A stretch of 35,000 nt of DNA, taken from assembly GCA_002401455.1 (NCBI GenBank), contig NVTE01000014.1, forward strand, positions 1-35,000. Direction: 5' to 3'. Source of the stretch: Alphaproteobacteria bacterium (GTDB taxonomy: Bacteria > Pseudomonadota > Alphaproteobacteria > Sphingomonadales > Emcibacteraceae). Positions within the stretch are counted from its first letter, which is position 1. Each line of letters opens with the position of its first letter. The position numbers and the translations under genes are program-made. The notes beneath the pieces are model-generated. The model saw only the letters and a program-made list of their open reading frames with translations. It had not been told where the DNA came from and ran no database searches. Below are positions 8,652-16,213 of the stretch, piece by piece.

Positions 8652-8716
8652 CATCACTTCACGTTTTTACTTCAAGTCATTACTTCAGATCTTCACTTCA
8701 AGTTTTCACTTCAAGT
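8652..8716. repeat. Five tandem 13-bp repeats at the hisG/hisD junction
   Basis: Five consecutive 13-base units fill 8652-8716 (unit starts 8652, 8665, 8678, 8691, 8704). On the minus strand the consensus is ACTTGAAGTGAAA. The unit at 8704-8716 spans the hisG stop codon (8706-8708), so the array looks grown from the hisG 3' end. It occupies the whole spacer before hisD, and each unit carries a TGA or TAA. Confidence 0.93.
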
Positions 8717-9368
8717 CTTTGCGGGCGCCGATATTGTGCAATATCTCGCTGATTTCATCGTTACGGGTTTTAAAGGCCGTACGGTTGACGATGAAGCGTG
8801 AGGTAATATCTATGATTTTCTCAATCTCCACCAGACCATTGGCCTTGAGGGTGGCCCCGGTGCTGACCAGGTCGACAATACGGCGGCACAGGCCGAGGCT
8901 CGGGGCCAGTTCCATGGCGCCATTCAGCTTGATGCATTCCGCCTGCACGCCGCGCTTGGCAAAATGCTTGCGGGTTAGGTTCGGGTATTTGGTGGCAACC
9001 CGAACGTGGCTCCAGCGGCTGGGGTCGTCGCCAATGCTTAAAGATTTTAATTCGGCCACAGAGACCCGGCAATGGCCAATATCCAGGTCCAGAGGGGCAT
9101 ATATTTCCGGATAATCGAATTCCAGCAACACGTCATTGCCAGCGACACCCAGATGGGCCGCCCCAAAGGCGACAAAGGTCGCCACATCAAAACTCCTGAC
9201 CCGGATAATCTTGAGAAGGGGATGATTGGTGTCGAAGGTTAGCTTGCGGGATTTGGGATCGTCAAAATCCGGTTCCGGGATAATTCCGGCCCCGCGAATG
9301 ATGGGCATGACCTCTTTAAGGATACGGCCCTTGGGCAGTGCCATGATCATGGGTTCGATGGAAGACAC
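8706..9368 (-). CDS. hisG: ATP phosphoribosyltransferase, short form (HisG-S)
   Basis: 220 residues. HisG condenses ATP with PRPP, the first step of histidine synthesis. MALPKGRI at the N-terminus, [10 protein letters not shown] in the middle and the PRPP-loop-like [15 protein letters not shown] are typical. The length and the absence of a C-terminal regulatory domain mark it as the short form, which works in complex with HisZ; hisZ is not in the window. The start is GTG at 9368 preceded by AGGAG nine bases upstream, which beats the internal ATG codons. The last codons merge into the 13-base repeat array. Confidence 0.95.
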   Translation of the reverse strand: MSSIEPMIMALPKGRILKEVMPIIRGAGIIPEPDFDDPKSRKLTFDTNHPLLKIIRVRSFDVATFVAFGAAHLGVAGNDVLLEFDYPEIYAPLDLDIGHCRVSVAELKSLSIGDDPSRWSHVRVATKYPNLTRKHFAKRGVQAECIKLNGAMELAPSLGLCRRIVDLVSTGATLKANGLVEIEKIIDITSRFIVNRTAFKTRNDEISEILHNIGARKDLK

Positions 9369-9424
9369 CTTACTACACTCCTGCTATTCACAAAATCGCC
9401 CCGTTGTACGGGATTGTGGGGGAA

Positions 9425-9910
9425 CTATCCAGTACTATCCGACTGAAGAGCGTTAAGAATTTCATGTTTAGGGTGGCATTTAGCGGGCCAGGCCGCGCCA
9501 ATGTCCTCCATATGGACCGAAATCATTTCGCATTCGAGGCGGATCACACCCTCACCGGAGAAGATGAAGTCGGTATGGAAGGTCTCGTCATCCCGTTGCC
9601 AGGATTCGATGGCCAGTAGTTCCAGGGGGTGTTCCTTCAGGGAGGTTGAAATATTCTGGCTGGTGATTCTGAGCACATCATCAAAATAAAGGCCGGTGCG
9701 GATTCGGCTGCAGGGGGCGCCCATGTTCGGGAGAACGGTACCGGTTTCCGGGCAGCGGTTTTCCCAGACATAGCGATTCAGCATCATGACAAAGCGGCGG
9801 CTTTCGCTTTGGTAGACGATGTCGCCCATCATGGTGATCGCATCCTGAAGATAGGCGGACAGGATGGTAAGGTCTTCGATGTCTTCGGCCCTGAGCTTCA
9901 ACTTTTCCAC
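9425..9910 (-). CDS. DUF2948 family protein
   Basis: 161 residues from a GTG at 9910 with AAGGA about seven bases upstream. A longer frame exists, but it runs back through the end of murA. The protein opens EKLKLRAEDIEDLTILSAYLQDAI and contains RRFVMMLNRYVWE, consistent with DUF2948, an uncharacterised small-protein family that in alphaproteobacteria sits between murA and hisG. The centre is mixed alpha/beta, with a C-terminal segment IRLECEMISVHMEDIG. No catalytic motif, signal peptide or membrane helix is visible. Function unknown; the family call is from memory of the pattern. Confidence 0.82.
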   Translation of the reverse strand: MEKLKLRAEDIEDLTILSAYLQDAITMMGDIVYQSESRRFVMMLNRYVWENRCPETGTVLPNMGAPCSRIRTGLYFDDVLRITSQNISTSLKEHPLELLAIESWQRDDETFHTDFIFSGEGVIRLECEMISVHMEDIGAAWPAKCHPKHEILNALQSDSTG

Positions 9911-9926
9911 GATATGTCCTTTGACG

Positions 9927-11216
9927 TTAAATGAGGTCTGCTTTCTGGCGGGATATTTTCGCGCCGCATGACTCCAGCTTTTGTACCAGACGTTCATAGC
10001 CCCGGTCCAGATGATAAATCCGGTTAACCTCGGTAATGCCGTCTGCGGTCAGGCCGGCCAGCACCAGCGACATGGAGGCCCTAAGGTCGGTGGCCATCAC
10101 CGGTGCTCCCAACAACCGGCCGATGCCCCGGACGGTGGCGGTGGAGCCATTGACGGTAATATCCGCGCCCATGCGGCACAGTTCCGGCACATGCATGAAC
10201 CGGTTTTCAAAAATGGTTTCTGTGATCACCGAGGCCCCGTCGCAGAGAGTCATCATGGCCATCAACTGGGCCTGCATGTCGGTAGGAAAGCCCGGGAAGG
10301 GCTGGGTCACGGCATTTATGCCCTTGATCTTCGGGCTGCCCAGGCGGGCGAGTAGGCCCCGGTCGGTCTCAGTGAACACCAGGCCGGCTTCTTTCAGGAT
10401 ATCCAGGGTGCCGGTCATGACAGCAGGCAGGTTGCCACCCAGAAGTTCCAGTTCGCCGCCGGTCATGGCGGCGGCAATGGCATAGCTGCCGGCTTCGATT
10501 CTATCAGGCATGACGGTATATTCGGCCGCGTGCAGCTCGGGCACCCCAGTGACAGTCAGGTGTGAGGTGCCAATGCCGGAGATTTGTGCCCCCATGGCCA
10601 CCAGGCAGTTGGCCAGGTCGCCGATTTCCGGTTCCTTGGCCGCATTCTCAATATGGGTGGTGCCGTCGGCCAGGCAGGCGGCCATCAGAATATTTTCCGT
10701 CGCCCCGACCGAGACGATGGGAAAATGCACCGTGCCGCCGATGAGTTTGCCCGCGGCCCTGACATAACCGTCTTTCAGTTCAATGGTCGCGCCGATGGCT
10801 TCAAAGGCCTTCAGGTGCAGGTCGATGGGCCGGTTGCCAATGGCACAGCCGCCGGGCAGGGAGACAATCGCCTCGCCTTCACGCGCCAACAGTGGCCCGA
10901 GAACCAGAATTGAGGCCCGCATTTTACGGACCATGTCATAGGGCGCTGTCGTGCTGGTGATGCTGTCGACGGCAATGGTCACGGTCTGGCCGCTGCCGAT
11001 GTCCCAGCCTTCGTCCTGATAGCTGAGGCTGCCGCCGAGCTCTGTCAGCAGGCTGGCCAGGGTCTTGATATCGGCCAGGTGGGGCAGGTTATGAAGGGTC
11101 AGGCCACCGCTTGTCAGCAGCCCGGCACACATCAGGGGCAGGGCTGCATTCTTGGCCCCGCTGATGGGCAACTGGCCTTCCAGCTTATAGCCGCCTTCGA
11201 TGACAATTTTTTCCAT
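9927..11216 (-). CDS. murA: UDP-N-acetylglucosamine 1-carboxyvinyltransferase
   Basis: 429 residues from ATG at 11216; the frame extends upstream without family similarity. MurA transfers enolpyruvate from PEP to UDP-GlcNAc, the first committed step of peptidoglycan synthesis. The start [23 protein letters not shown] carries the substrate-binding Lys22-Asn23 pair, and the catalytic loop is [10 protein letters not shown] with Cys124. A Cys rather than Asp at this position usually goes with fosfomycin sensitivity. [12 protein letters not shown] and [11 protein letters not shown] are also typical. It precedes the DUF2948 gene by 16 bases, and dcd lies upstream in the same direction. Confidence 0.97.
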   Translation of the reverse strand: MEKIVIEGGYKLEGQLPISGAKNAALPLMCAGLLTSGGLTLHNLPHLADIKTLASLLTELGGSLSYQDEGWDIGSGQTVTIAVDSITSTTAPYDMVRKMRASILVLGPLLAREGEAIVSLPGGCAIGNRPIDLHLKAFEAIGATIELKDGYVRAAGKLIGGTVHFPIVSVGATENILMAACLADGTTHIENAAKEPEIGDLANCLVAMGAQISGIGTSHLTVTGVPELHAAEYTVMPDRIEAGSYAIAAAMTGGELELLGGNLPAVMTGTLDILKEAGLVFTETDRGLLARLGSPKIKGINAVTQPFPGFPTDMQAQLMAMMTLCDGASVITETIFENRFMHVPELCRMGADITVNGSTATVRGIGRLLGAPVMATDLRASMSLVLAGLTADGITEVNRIYHLDRGYERLVQKLESCGAKISRQKADLI

Positions 11217-11251
11217 AGGTCTTGGTTTCTTTATAGGTTGGTCTTGGCTCT

Positions 11252-11267
11252 CCCCCCTCAAGGGGGA
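11252..11267 (-). other. Short GC-rich hairpin between dcd and murA
   Basis: CCCCCT and AGGGGG face each other across two bases (11253-11266), forming a compact hairpin in the 58-base gap. No T-run follows on the minus strand, so it is not a typical terminator. It could stall transcription or protect RNA ends. Confidence 0.35.
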
Positions 11268-11274
11268 CGGGATG

Positions 11275-11829
11275 TTATAGCTTGGGCAGGGTGACGCCGG
11301 TTTGATGCATATATTTGCCGGCCCGGGCATTATAAGGCACTTCGCAGGGTTCATTTCCTTCAAAAAACAGGAACTGGCACGCGCCTTCGTTGGCATAGAT
11401 TTTAGCAGGCAGGGGCGTGGTATTGGAAAATTCCAGGGTCACATGACCTTCCCAGCCCGGCTCCAGTGGCGTGACATTGACGATGATGCCGCAGCGGGCA
11501 TAGGTCGATTTTCCGAGACAGATTACCAGCACATCTTCGGGGATGCGGAAGTATTCCACGGTTCGGGCCAGGGCAAAAGAGTTGGGCGGAATGATGCAAA
11601 CATCTCCCGGCCGGTCGACAAAACTCTGGGGCGCGAAGTTTTTCGGATCAACGGTCACCGAATCCACATCGGTAAAGATTTTGAATTCCCCGGACACCCG
11701 GGCGTCATAGCCATAGGAGGACAGGCCATAGGAGATCACCCCGTCCCGGTGCTGGCGATCTTCAAAGGGCTCGATCATTCTGTTTTCCAAGGCTTGTTCC
11801 CTAATCCATTTATCCGACATGATGGCCAT
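11275..11829 (-). CDS. dcd: dCTP deaminase
   Basis: 184 residues. Dcd deaminates dCTP to dUTP, feeding dTMP synthesis. The family start [12 protein letters not shown] is present; ATG 11829 gives three extra residues, and ATG 11820 is the alternative. Key segments are [12 protein letters not shown], the nucleotide-binding stretch [10 protein letters not shown], and [15 protein letters not shown], which holds the catalytic Glu. The C-terminus [14 protein letters not shown] is typical. AGGA lies upstream of 11829. The small basic protein gene precedes it and murA follows, all on the same strand. The sequence fits the monofunctional deaminase of Proteobacteria. Confidence 0.96.
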   Translation of the reverse strand: MAIMSDKWIREQALENRMIEPFEDRQHRDGVISYGLSSYGYDARVSGEFKIFTDVDSVTVDPKNFAPQSFVDRPGDVCIIPPNSFALARTVEYFRIPEDVLVICLGKSTYARCGIIVNVTPLEPGWEGHVTLEFSNTTPLPAKIYANEGACQFLFFEGNEPCEVPYNARAGKYMHQTGVTLPKL

Positions 11830-11941
11830 ATAACTATAGATCCTTTTTTATGCGGTTTTTAGTGTGTTTTTCGCTCTGTGTTTTTGTACCCCAGAATGCG
11901 GTGGGCCACAAGTCTTGACTGGGGCGTTCGGGGTCATGGGG

Positions 11942-12088
11942 CTATTCCTTGTCCTGGTCAGTGGCCTCGTCCGGCGGGCTGGTCGTTTTAGCCGGGGCGG
12001 GAGTTTGTTGCTTGCGCCGGCGTAAATTATCCCTGAGGGCCTGTGCCAGCCGGTCCTGTTTTTCTTTATGGTTGTCTTTTTTGTTCAT
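11942..12088 (-). CDS. Small basic hypothetical protein (48 aa)
   Basis: Reading the minus strand from ATG at 12088 to TAG at 11944-11942 gives 48 residues. An N-terminal very basic helix (MNKKDNHKEKQDRLAQALRDNLRRRKQQ) is followed by a Pro/Ala/Thr-rich and then acidic tail (PPDEATDQDKE). GAGGGC lies a few bases before the start. Small proteins of this shape (basic helix with RLAxALRxNLxRRK) occur near murA in many alphaproteobacteria. No function is known to me. The basic helix could bind nucleic acid or a ribosome, which is inference. Confidence 0.72.
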   Translation of the reverse strand: MNKKDNHKEKQDRLAQALRDNLRRRKQQTPAPAKTTSPPDEATDQDKE

Positions 12089-12263
12089 GATGCCCTCGAT
12101 TTATAACCTGAATTATGGTCAATTTAGGGGCAAATTTATTAAATCGCAAATAAAACCGGAATAGGACTTGCCAGTTGTGAAAAGCTGTGGCATCTTCCGC
12201 GCCAATTCAGGAGATGATTTGCCGTTGATTAAAAATGGTTTCTCCTGCAGGTCCTCCAACAGG

Positions 12264-12338
12264 GCCGCTGTAGCTCAGTGGTAGAGCGCGTCATTGGTAA
12301 TGACGAGGTCGGAAGTTCAATTCTTCCCAGCGGCACCA
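12264..12338 (+). tRNA. tRNA-Thr (anticodon GGT)
   Basis: The acceptor GCCGCTG pairs with CAGCGGC. The D-stem is GCTC/GAGC. The anticodon stem CGTCA/TGACG encloses TTGGTAA (anticodon GGT). The T-stem is GGAAG/CTTCC, the discriminator is A and CCA is encoded at 12336-12338. It precedes rsmJ by about 100 bases. Confidence 0.97.
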
Positions 12339-12444
12339 TTCTCTCATATTTAATCTATGTTAACTTCACCGGGTATCGGTGGGGATACGATGTTGTTTTC
12401 AGATTCAGGGGTGACTATACTGGGTCAGCAGGAGCAGGGCCTTT

Positions 12445-13092
12445 ATGGTTCAGGTGTCATCTGTCACCGCCTCAGAGGACAAAGACCTAATGCAGAACGA
12501 CGTGAATACTCTTATTGTTGATTTTATCGGCGGAGCCGTTGGCCACCGGTACCGGTCTGGCGGTGGCCGCAAGCAGGCTTTGCCTAAAGCCATTGGCCTG
12601 AAGGCGGGTAAGGTGACCCGGGTGGTCGATGCCACGGCGGGGCTGGGCCGGGATGCGTTTCTGCTGGCGTCCCTGGGGGCCGAGGTGACGTTAATTGAAC
12701 GGTCTGCCCGCATGCACCAGTTGCTGGCGGAGGGTATGGCCCGGGCTTCTGCTGCCGGCGGAGAGTTGGCTGAAGTTATCAGCCGGATGACTCTGTTGCC
12801 GGGGGATTCTGCCGAGTTACTGCCGACGTTGTCGCCTGAGGTTGTCCTGATCGACCCCATGCATCCGCCGCGGAAGAATTCTGCCCTGGTCAAAAAAGAG
12901 ATGCGCTTGATTCGCGAAATCGTCGGTACAGATGACGATGCGACTGAACTGATGCAAGTCGCTTTGCAGTGCGCGAGCAACCGGGTTGTCCTGAAATGGC
13001 CCCAGAAAGCCGATGCCATGGCCGGCATCCGGGCCCCGTCCCATCAAATTCTGGGCAAGTCGACGCGCTATGATGTCTTCATGGCTCTATAA
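12445..13092 (+). CDS. rsmJ: 16S rRNA (guanine1516-N2)-methyltransferase RsmJ, short N-terminus
   Basis: 215 residues of a Rossmann-fold SAM methyltransferase. DATAGLGRDAFLLASLG (62-78) is the SAM-binding motif shared with E. coli RsmJ, preceded by DFIGGAVGHR and GGGR. The active-site-like DPMHPPRKNSALVKKEMR (137-154) corresponds to the DPMFP...SALVKKEMR of RsmJ. RsmJ methylates G1516 of 16S rRNA. The protein lacks roughly the first 35-50 residues of E. coli RsmJ: an in-frame stop lies at 12412-12414, so no earlier start is possible. ATG 12445 has AGGG close upstream; ATG 12490 is an alternative that would begin at MQNDVN. Confidence 0.88.
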   Translation: MVQVSSVTASEDKDLMQNDVNTLIVDFIGGAVGHRYRSGGGRKQALPKAIGLKAGKVTRVVDATAGLGRDAFLLASLGAEVTLIERSARMHQLLAEGMARASAAGGELAEVISRMTLLPGDSAELLPTLSPEVVLIDPMHPPRKNSALVKKEMRLIREIVGTDDDATELMQVALQCASNRVVLKWPQKADAMAGIRAPSHQILGKSTRYDVFMAL

Positions 13093-13625
13093 AAGGTCGT
13101 TTTCAAAAGTTAAATGATCTAGATCGGGAGGAAAAAAACCTGCCCCCTATTCCCTATAGACAACTTTATATCGTCTTTCAGAACAGTTTTATATTTTATG
13201 CCGGGACAGTGTTTCGATTTTTTATAATATAAAATTTTATCGAAATGCTCGTAATAAATGTGAGTTTCTAAGATTATAATCTTATTAAGTGTGCTTTGGT
13301 GGAAAAACTATGGGTGTTATCTAATTATATTGACATAGGTCAATGTTCCTAGGTTGGGTTGTATTATTAGATTGTAATAATAGTTCTCAAAATCAGGCTT
13401 AGCTTAATAAAACTGTCATTTTTAAACGTTTTTTTTTACTTTATATTAATTAAATATCATTAGGACTAATCCTAACGGCCTATGTACTTTGAATTATTAA
13501 TTTTGATCATAAGGTAAATTATGGTGGTCAATAAAATTTATAGCGACATTCAACATATACACTGGACTTATCTTAAAAATTGAGTCGATTAATCCAGGGC
13601 AAATTTTAAAAAGGGAATTTTTATA
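13093..13625. promoter_or_regulatory. AT-rich leader and control region of the energy-taxis operon
   Basis: 533 bases, strikingly richer in A+T than the flanking housekeeping genes, without a credible gene. It holds an FNR-type palindrome (13330-13343), a 16-base near-palindrome TTAGGACTAATCCTAA (13460-13475) and an inverted repeat TTTCGAT/ATCGAAA (13212-13218 with 13239-13245). The operon start at 13626 has AAGGGA about eight bases upstream. The length suggests a long untranslated leader or more than one promoter. Confidence 0.6.
13330..13343 (+). promoter_or_regulatory. FNR/DNR-type box upstream of the energy-taxis operon
   Basis: TTGAC-ATAG-GTCAA is a perfect inverted repeat with the spacing of CRP/FNR-family sites. 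A weak -10 (TATTAG, 13365-13370) is centred 31 bases downstream, the class II activation geometry also seen at nirS in this window. Which regulator binds (FNR, DNR or NnrR) is not determined. Confidence 0.55.
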
Positions 13626-14174
13626 ATGACACTCCATTCTATCACGCCCGTCAATGAAGAGATCTTGTTTGGACAAGATGAAATCATTGTCTCGAAAACG
13701 GACCTGCAGGGAAGGTTGACTTACGTTAACGATGTTTTCTGCCGGGTAGCAGAAATGTCAACACAGGATGTCATTGATCAGCCTCAGAGTATCATTCGTC
13801 ATCCCGATATGCCCCGGGCTATTTTTAAATTGCTCTGGGATACCATTCAGGCGGGGGAAGAAATCTTTGCCTATGTAAAAAATATGTCCAAATCGGGGAA
13901 GTTTTACTGGGTTTTTGCCCATGTCACCCCAAGTTTTGATGAACAAGGAAAAATCATTGGCTATCATTCAAACCGACGGTCCCCGGATAAAGGTGAAATC
14001 ACCGCCATTTCGTCAATATACCGGTCTTTGATCACCGAGGAGAACAGGCACCCTAATTCCAAAACGGGTATGGCCGCCAGTTTTACCTTTCTTCAGGATA
14101 TGCTGGAAGAAAAAGGACAAACATATTCGGAATTTGTCTGGGCCCTGCGGAGCGAAAATAATGCAGATTTCTGA
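13626..14174 (+). CDS. Aer-type PAS domain protein (stand-alone energy-taxis sensor)
   Basis: 182 residues. Residues about 12-125 form a PAS domain with the Aer signature: SIIRHPDMPRAIF (55-67), then YVKNMSKSGKFYWVFAHVTP (83-102). In Aer proteins this type of PAS domain binds FAD and senses redox or oxygen. There is no membrane segment and no signalling domain, unlike Aer, where PAS, HAMP and the chemoreceptor domain are fused. The C-terminal ~55 residues are helical (FTFLQDMLEEKG). It overlaps the next gene by 14 bases and lies two genes before a chemoreceptor, so it probably feeds that receptor in trans. FAD binding is inferred from the motif only. Confidence 0.86.
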   Translation: MTLHSITPVNEEILFGQDEIIVSKTDLQGRLTYVNDVFCRVAEMSTQDVIDQPQSIIRHPDMPRAIFKLLWDTIQAGEEIFAYVKNMSKSGKFYWVFAHVTPSFDEQGKIIGYHSNRRSPDKGEITAISSIYRSLITEENRHPNSKTGMAASFTFLQDMLEEKGQTYSEFVWALRSENNADF

Positions 14175-14523
14175 AAAAACGGACACTAACGGGTCGCTGG
14201 ATTATTCATTTCTGGTTAACAAGCTGGAGCAACTGAGCCGGGAAAATTCACTTTATAGAAAGGCTTTTGTCCAGATAGAGGATGTAGCCAATAAAGTTGC
14301 CGGTGGTGATCTGTCGGCAAGGATAAAACATATGGATGACTTTGATAAAATTTCTCCGGCACTATTCGCGGTCAACAAAGCCTATGAAATTACGGATAGT
14401 TTTATCCGGACCTCAGAAGTCACTCAACAAACGGCTTTAAGGGAACAGGATGAGTTCAGGAAAGAACAATTGCGAGAGCTGGCAAACTACTTCAAGGAGG
14501 AAATAGCTCCTGTTTTAACGTGA
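14161..14523 (+). CDS. HAMP-like small protein, paralogue of the following chemoreceptor's N-terminus
   Basis: 120 residues from ATG 14161, overlapping the end of the PAS gene (stop 14172-14174). The core (residues about 18-86) has the HAMP-like pattern VAGGDLSARIKHMDDFDKI and aligns by eye with residues 22-89 of the next protein at 39 of 68 identical positions. It ends in a charged helix (REQDEFRKEQLRELANYFKEE) with no chemoreceptor hairpin. No membrane helix. It looks like a separately encoded signal-conversion module made by duplication, perhaps an adaptor between the PAS protein and the receptor. That role is inference. Confidence 0.78.
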   Translation: MQISEKTDTNGSLDYSFLVNKLEQLSRENSLYRKAFVQIEDVANKVAGGDLSARIKHMDDFDKISPALFAVNKAYEITDSFIRTSEVTQQTALREQDEFRKEQLRELANYFKEEIAPVLT

Positions 14524-14594
14524 GTTAAACCATCGCTTATCTTGTTATGTCATCCTATTCTCAGAAATAATTTGGTCTTAAAAAAGGGACAATC

Positions 14595-16130
14595 ATGTTT
14601 AAAATGCTTAGAAAATCACAAAACAATCCTGCCTCAAATGAAGCATCGTTCGAGGGCGAACTGGAAGAGCTGCGGCGGGAGAACGATCTTTACAAATTGG
14701 CCTTTGCCGAGATTAAGGACGTGGCGAGTAAAGTTGCCAAGGGTGATTTGACAGCACGTGTCATTCACTGGGATCAGTTTGGCGACCTGTCGCCTACCAT
14801 CGCTGCGGTAAACCATGCTTATGACCTGACCGATGCATTTATTCGGGAATCAAGTGCCACTCTGGAACACACCGCCGATGGAAAATTTTACCGCGTCTTC
14901 ATTGAACGGGGGATGATGGGTGACTTCAGAAGAGGAGCTAAAGCGATCAGTGTTGTGCAACAGCATATGGCTGACCTTGAGGTTAACCGGAAGGATGAAA
15001 TGATTGCCCTGGCCGATAACCTGGAACGGGAGGTCAAGTCTGCCGTGGATATAGTACAGGAAAGCAGTGAAGGCATGCGTACTAAATCAGAAGAGATGGC
15101 GGTTAACCTGAAGGCCGTGACCGATCAGGCGAGAGAGGTGGTTGTGCTGTCCAATGATGCCACCAATAATGTGGAATCCTGTGCGGCGGCGGTCGAAGAA
15201 ATGTCCGCCTCGGCCCAGGAAATTTACCGTCAGGTTGATTCCTCCCGGAATGCGGCCATTAAAGCCGAAGAAGAGGTCGCTAAAACAAATACAATTGTCA
15301 AAGGGCTGGCGACCGCAGCGGAAGAGATCGGCGATATTGCCAATATGATTAAGGACATCGCCTCACGGACCAACCTCCTGGCCCTGAATGCAACCATTGA
15401 GGCGGCCCGGGCCGGGGAAGCGGGCAAGGGCTTTGCGGTTGTGGCCTCAGAGGTTAAAAACCTGGCCAGCCAGACCGCCGAAGCGACGGATCAGGTTAAT
15501 AGCCAAATCACCACTATTCAGGAAATGGCCGCTCAAACGGCCGAGGCTGTGGAACGTATCGGTGCCGTCATTCTTGAATCCGGTGAGATATCAAAAGCTG
15601 TCGCGGCAACGGCGGAAGAACAGCTGACCGCCACCCGGGAAATCAGTAATAATGTTCAGGAAGCCGCACAGGCGACACGGACATCTTCGACCAAGGTCTC
15701 AGAAGTTGCTGAAAGAACGAACAGCAGTACTTCTACGGCGCGAGAGGTCGCCAACGAGTCAGTTGGTGTGTCGGAGGCGACGGTTTCGCTGTCCGGAAAA
15801 GTCATTGAAATTATGGGGGGGCTGCGTGGGTATGAAGCTTTTAACCGGCGGACTGCGAAACGCCATGAACCGGAAGCCGCTCTTGAATGCAAGGTTGAAT
15901 GTGATGACTGGGTCCGGTCCGGAAAAGTAACCAACGTCAGCCAGACAGGCGCCGCTCTTGCCATTAATGCCGATGTGGCCGCGGGGGCTGAATTAGTCTT
16001 TACACCGAAAGACTGGACATCGGGGATCAGGGCTATCGTCCAGGGTAACCAGAATGGAAATTTACGCATCAAATTTAATATTGGTCAGAGAGATAGTATT
16101 GCTGACCTGATGCAGCTTGTGACTAGTTAA
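14595..16130 (+). CDS. Soluble methyl-accepting chemotaxis protein with C-terminal PilZ domain
   Basis: 511 residues, start ATG 14595 with GGGA six bases upstream. Residues 20-90 are HAMP-like ([19 protein letters not shown]), and 125-400 form the long coiled-coil signalling domain. The conserved hairpin tip is at 246-290 ([27 protein letters not shown]), where CheA and CheW bind. Residues about 412-505 are a PilZ domain with RTAKR (419-423) and NVSQTG (447-452), the c-di-GMP-binding RxxxR and [D/N]xSxxG motifs. No membrane segment exists, so this is a cytoplasmic receptor. Chemoreceptors with C-terminal PilZ domains are known in Azospirillum (Tlp1). Together with the upstream PAS protein it would couple redox sensing and c-di-GMP to flagellar control. 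No che genes lie in the window. Confidence 0.93.
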   Translation: MFKMLRKSQNNPASNEASFEGELEELRRENDLYKLAFAEIKDVASKVAKGDLTARVIHWDQFGDLSPTIAAVNHAYDLTDAFIRESSATLEHTADGKFYRVFIERGMMGDFRRGAKAISVVQQHMADLEVNRKDEMIALADNLEREVKSAVDIVQESSEGMRTKSEEMAVNLKAVTDQAREVVVLSNDATNNVESCAAAVEEMSASAQEIYRQVDSSRNAAIKAEEEVAKTNTIVKGLATAAEEIGDIANMIKDIASRTNLLALNATIEAARAGEAGKGFAVVASEVKNLASQTAEATDQVNSQITTIQEMAAQTAEAVERIGAVILESGEISKAVAATAEEQLTATREISNNVQEAAQATRTSSTKVSEVAERTNSSTSTAREVANESVGVSEATVSLSGKVIEIMGGLRGYEAFNRRTAKRHEPEAALECKVECDDWVRSGKVTNVSQTGAALAINADVAAGAELVFTPKDWTSGIRAIVQGNQNGNLRIKFNIGQRDSIADLMQLVTS

Positions 16131-16213
16131 GCAGGTACAGGCCCCGTTGAGGTAACCGGATTTTTTAGTAACGCGTTTATTTTGTTTTTTATATTTTTGT
16201 GAGTGTAAAGATA

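Noticed and set aside
8652-8716. Possible CRISPR-like array
   Set aside because: The units are directly adjacent 13-mers without spacers, so this is a tandem repeat and not a CRISPR.
11217-11396. Upstream extension of the murA reading frame
   Set aside because: It overlaps the end of dcd and the intergenic hairpin; MurA proteins begin at the MEK motif.
12278-12490. Plus-strand frame beginning inside tRNA-Thr and running into rsmJ
   Set aside because: It starts within the tRNA and is in a different frame from rsmJ; no ribosome binding site and no protein-like features.
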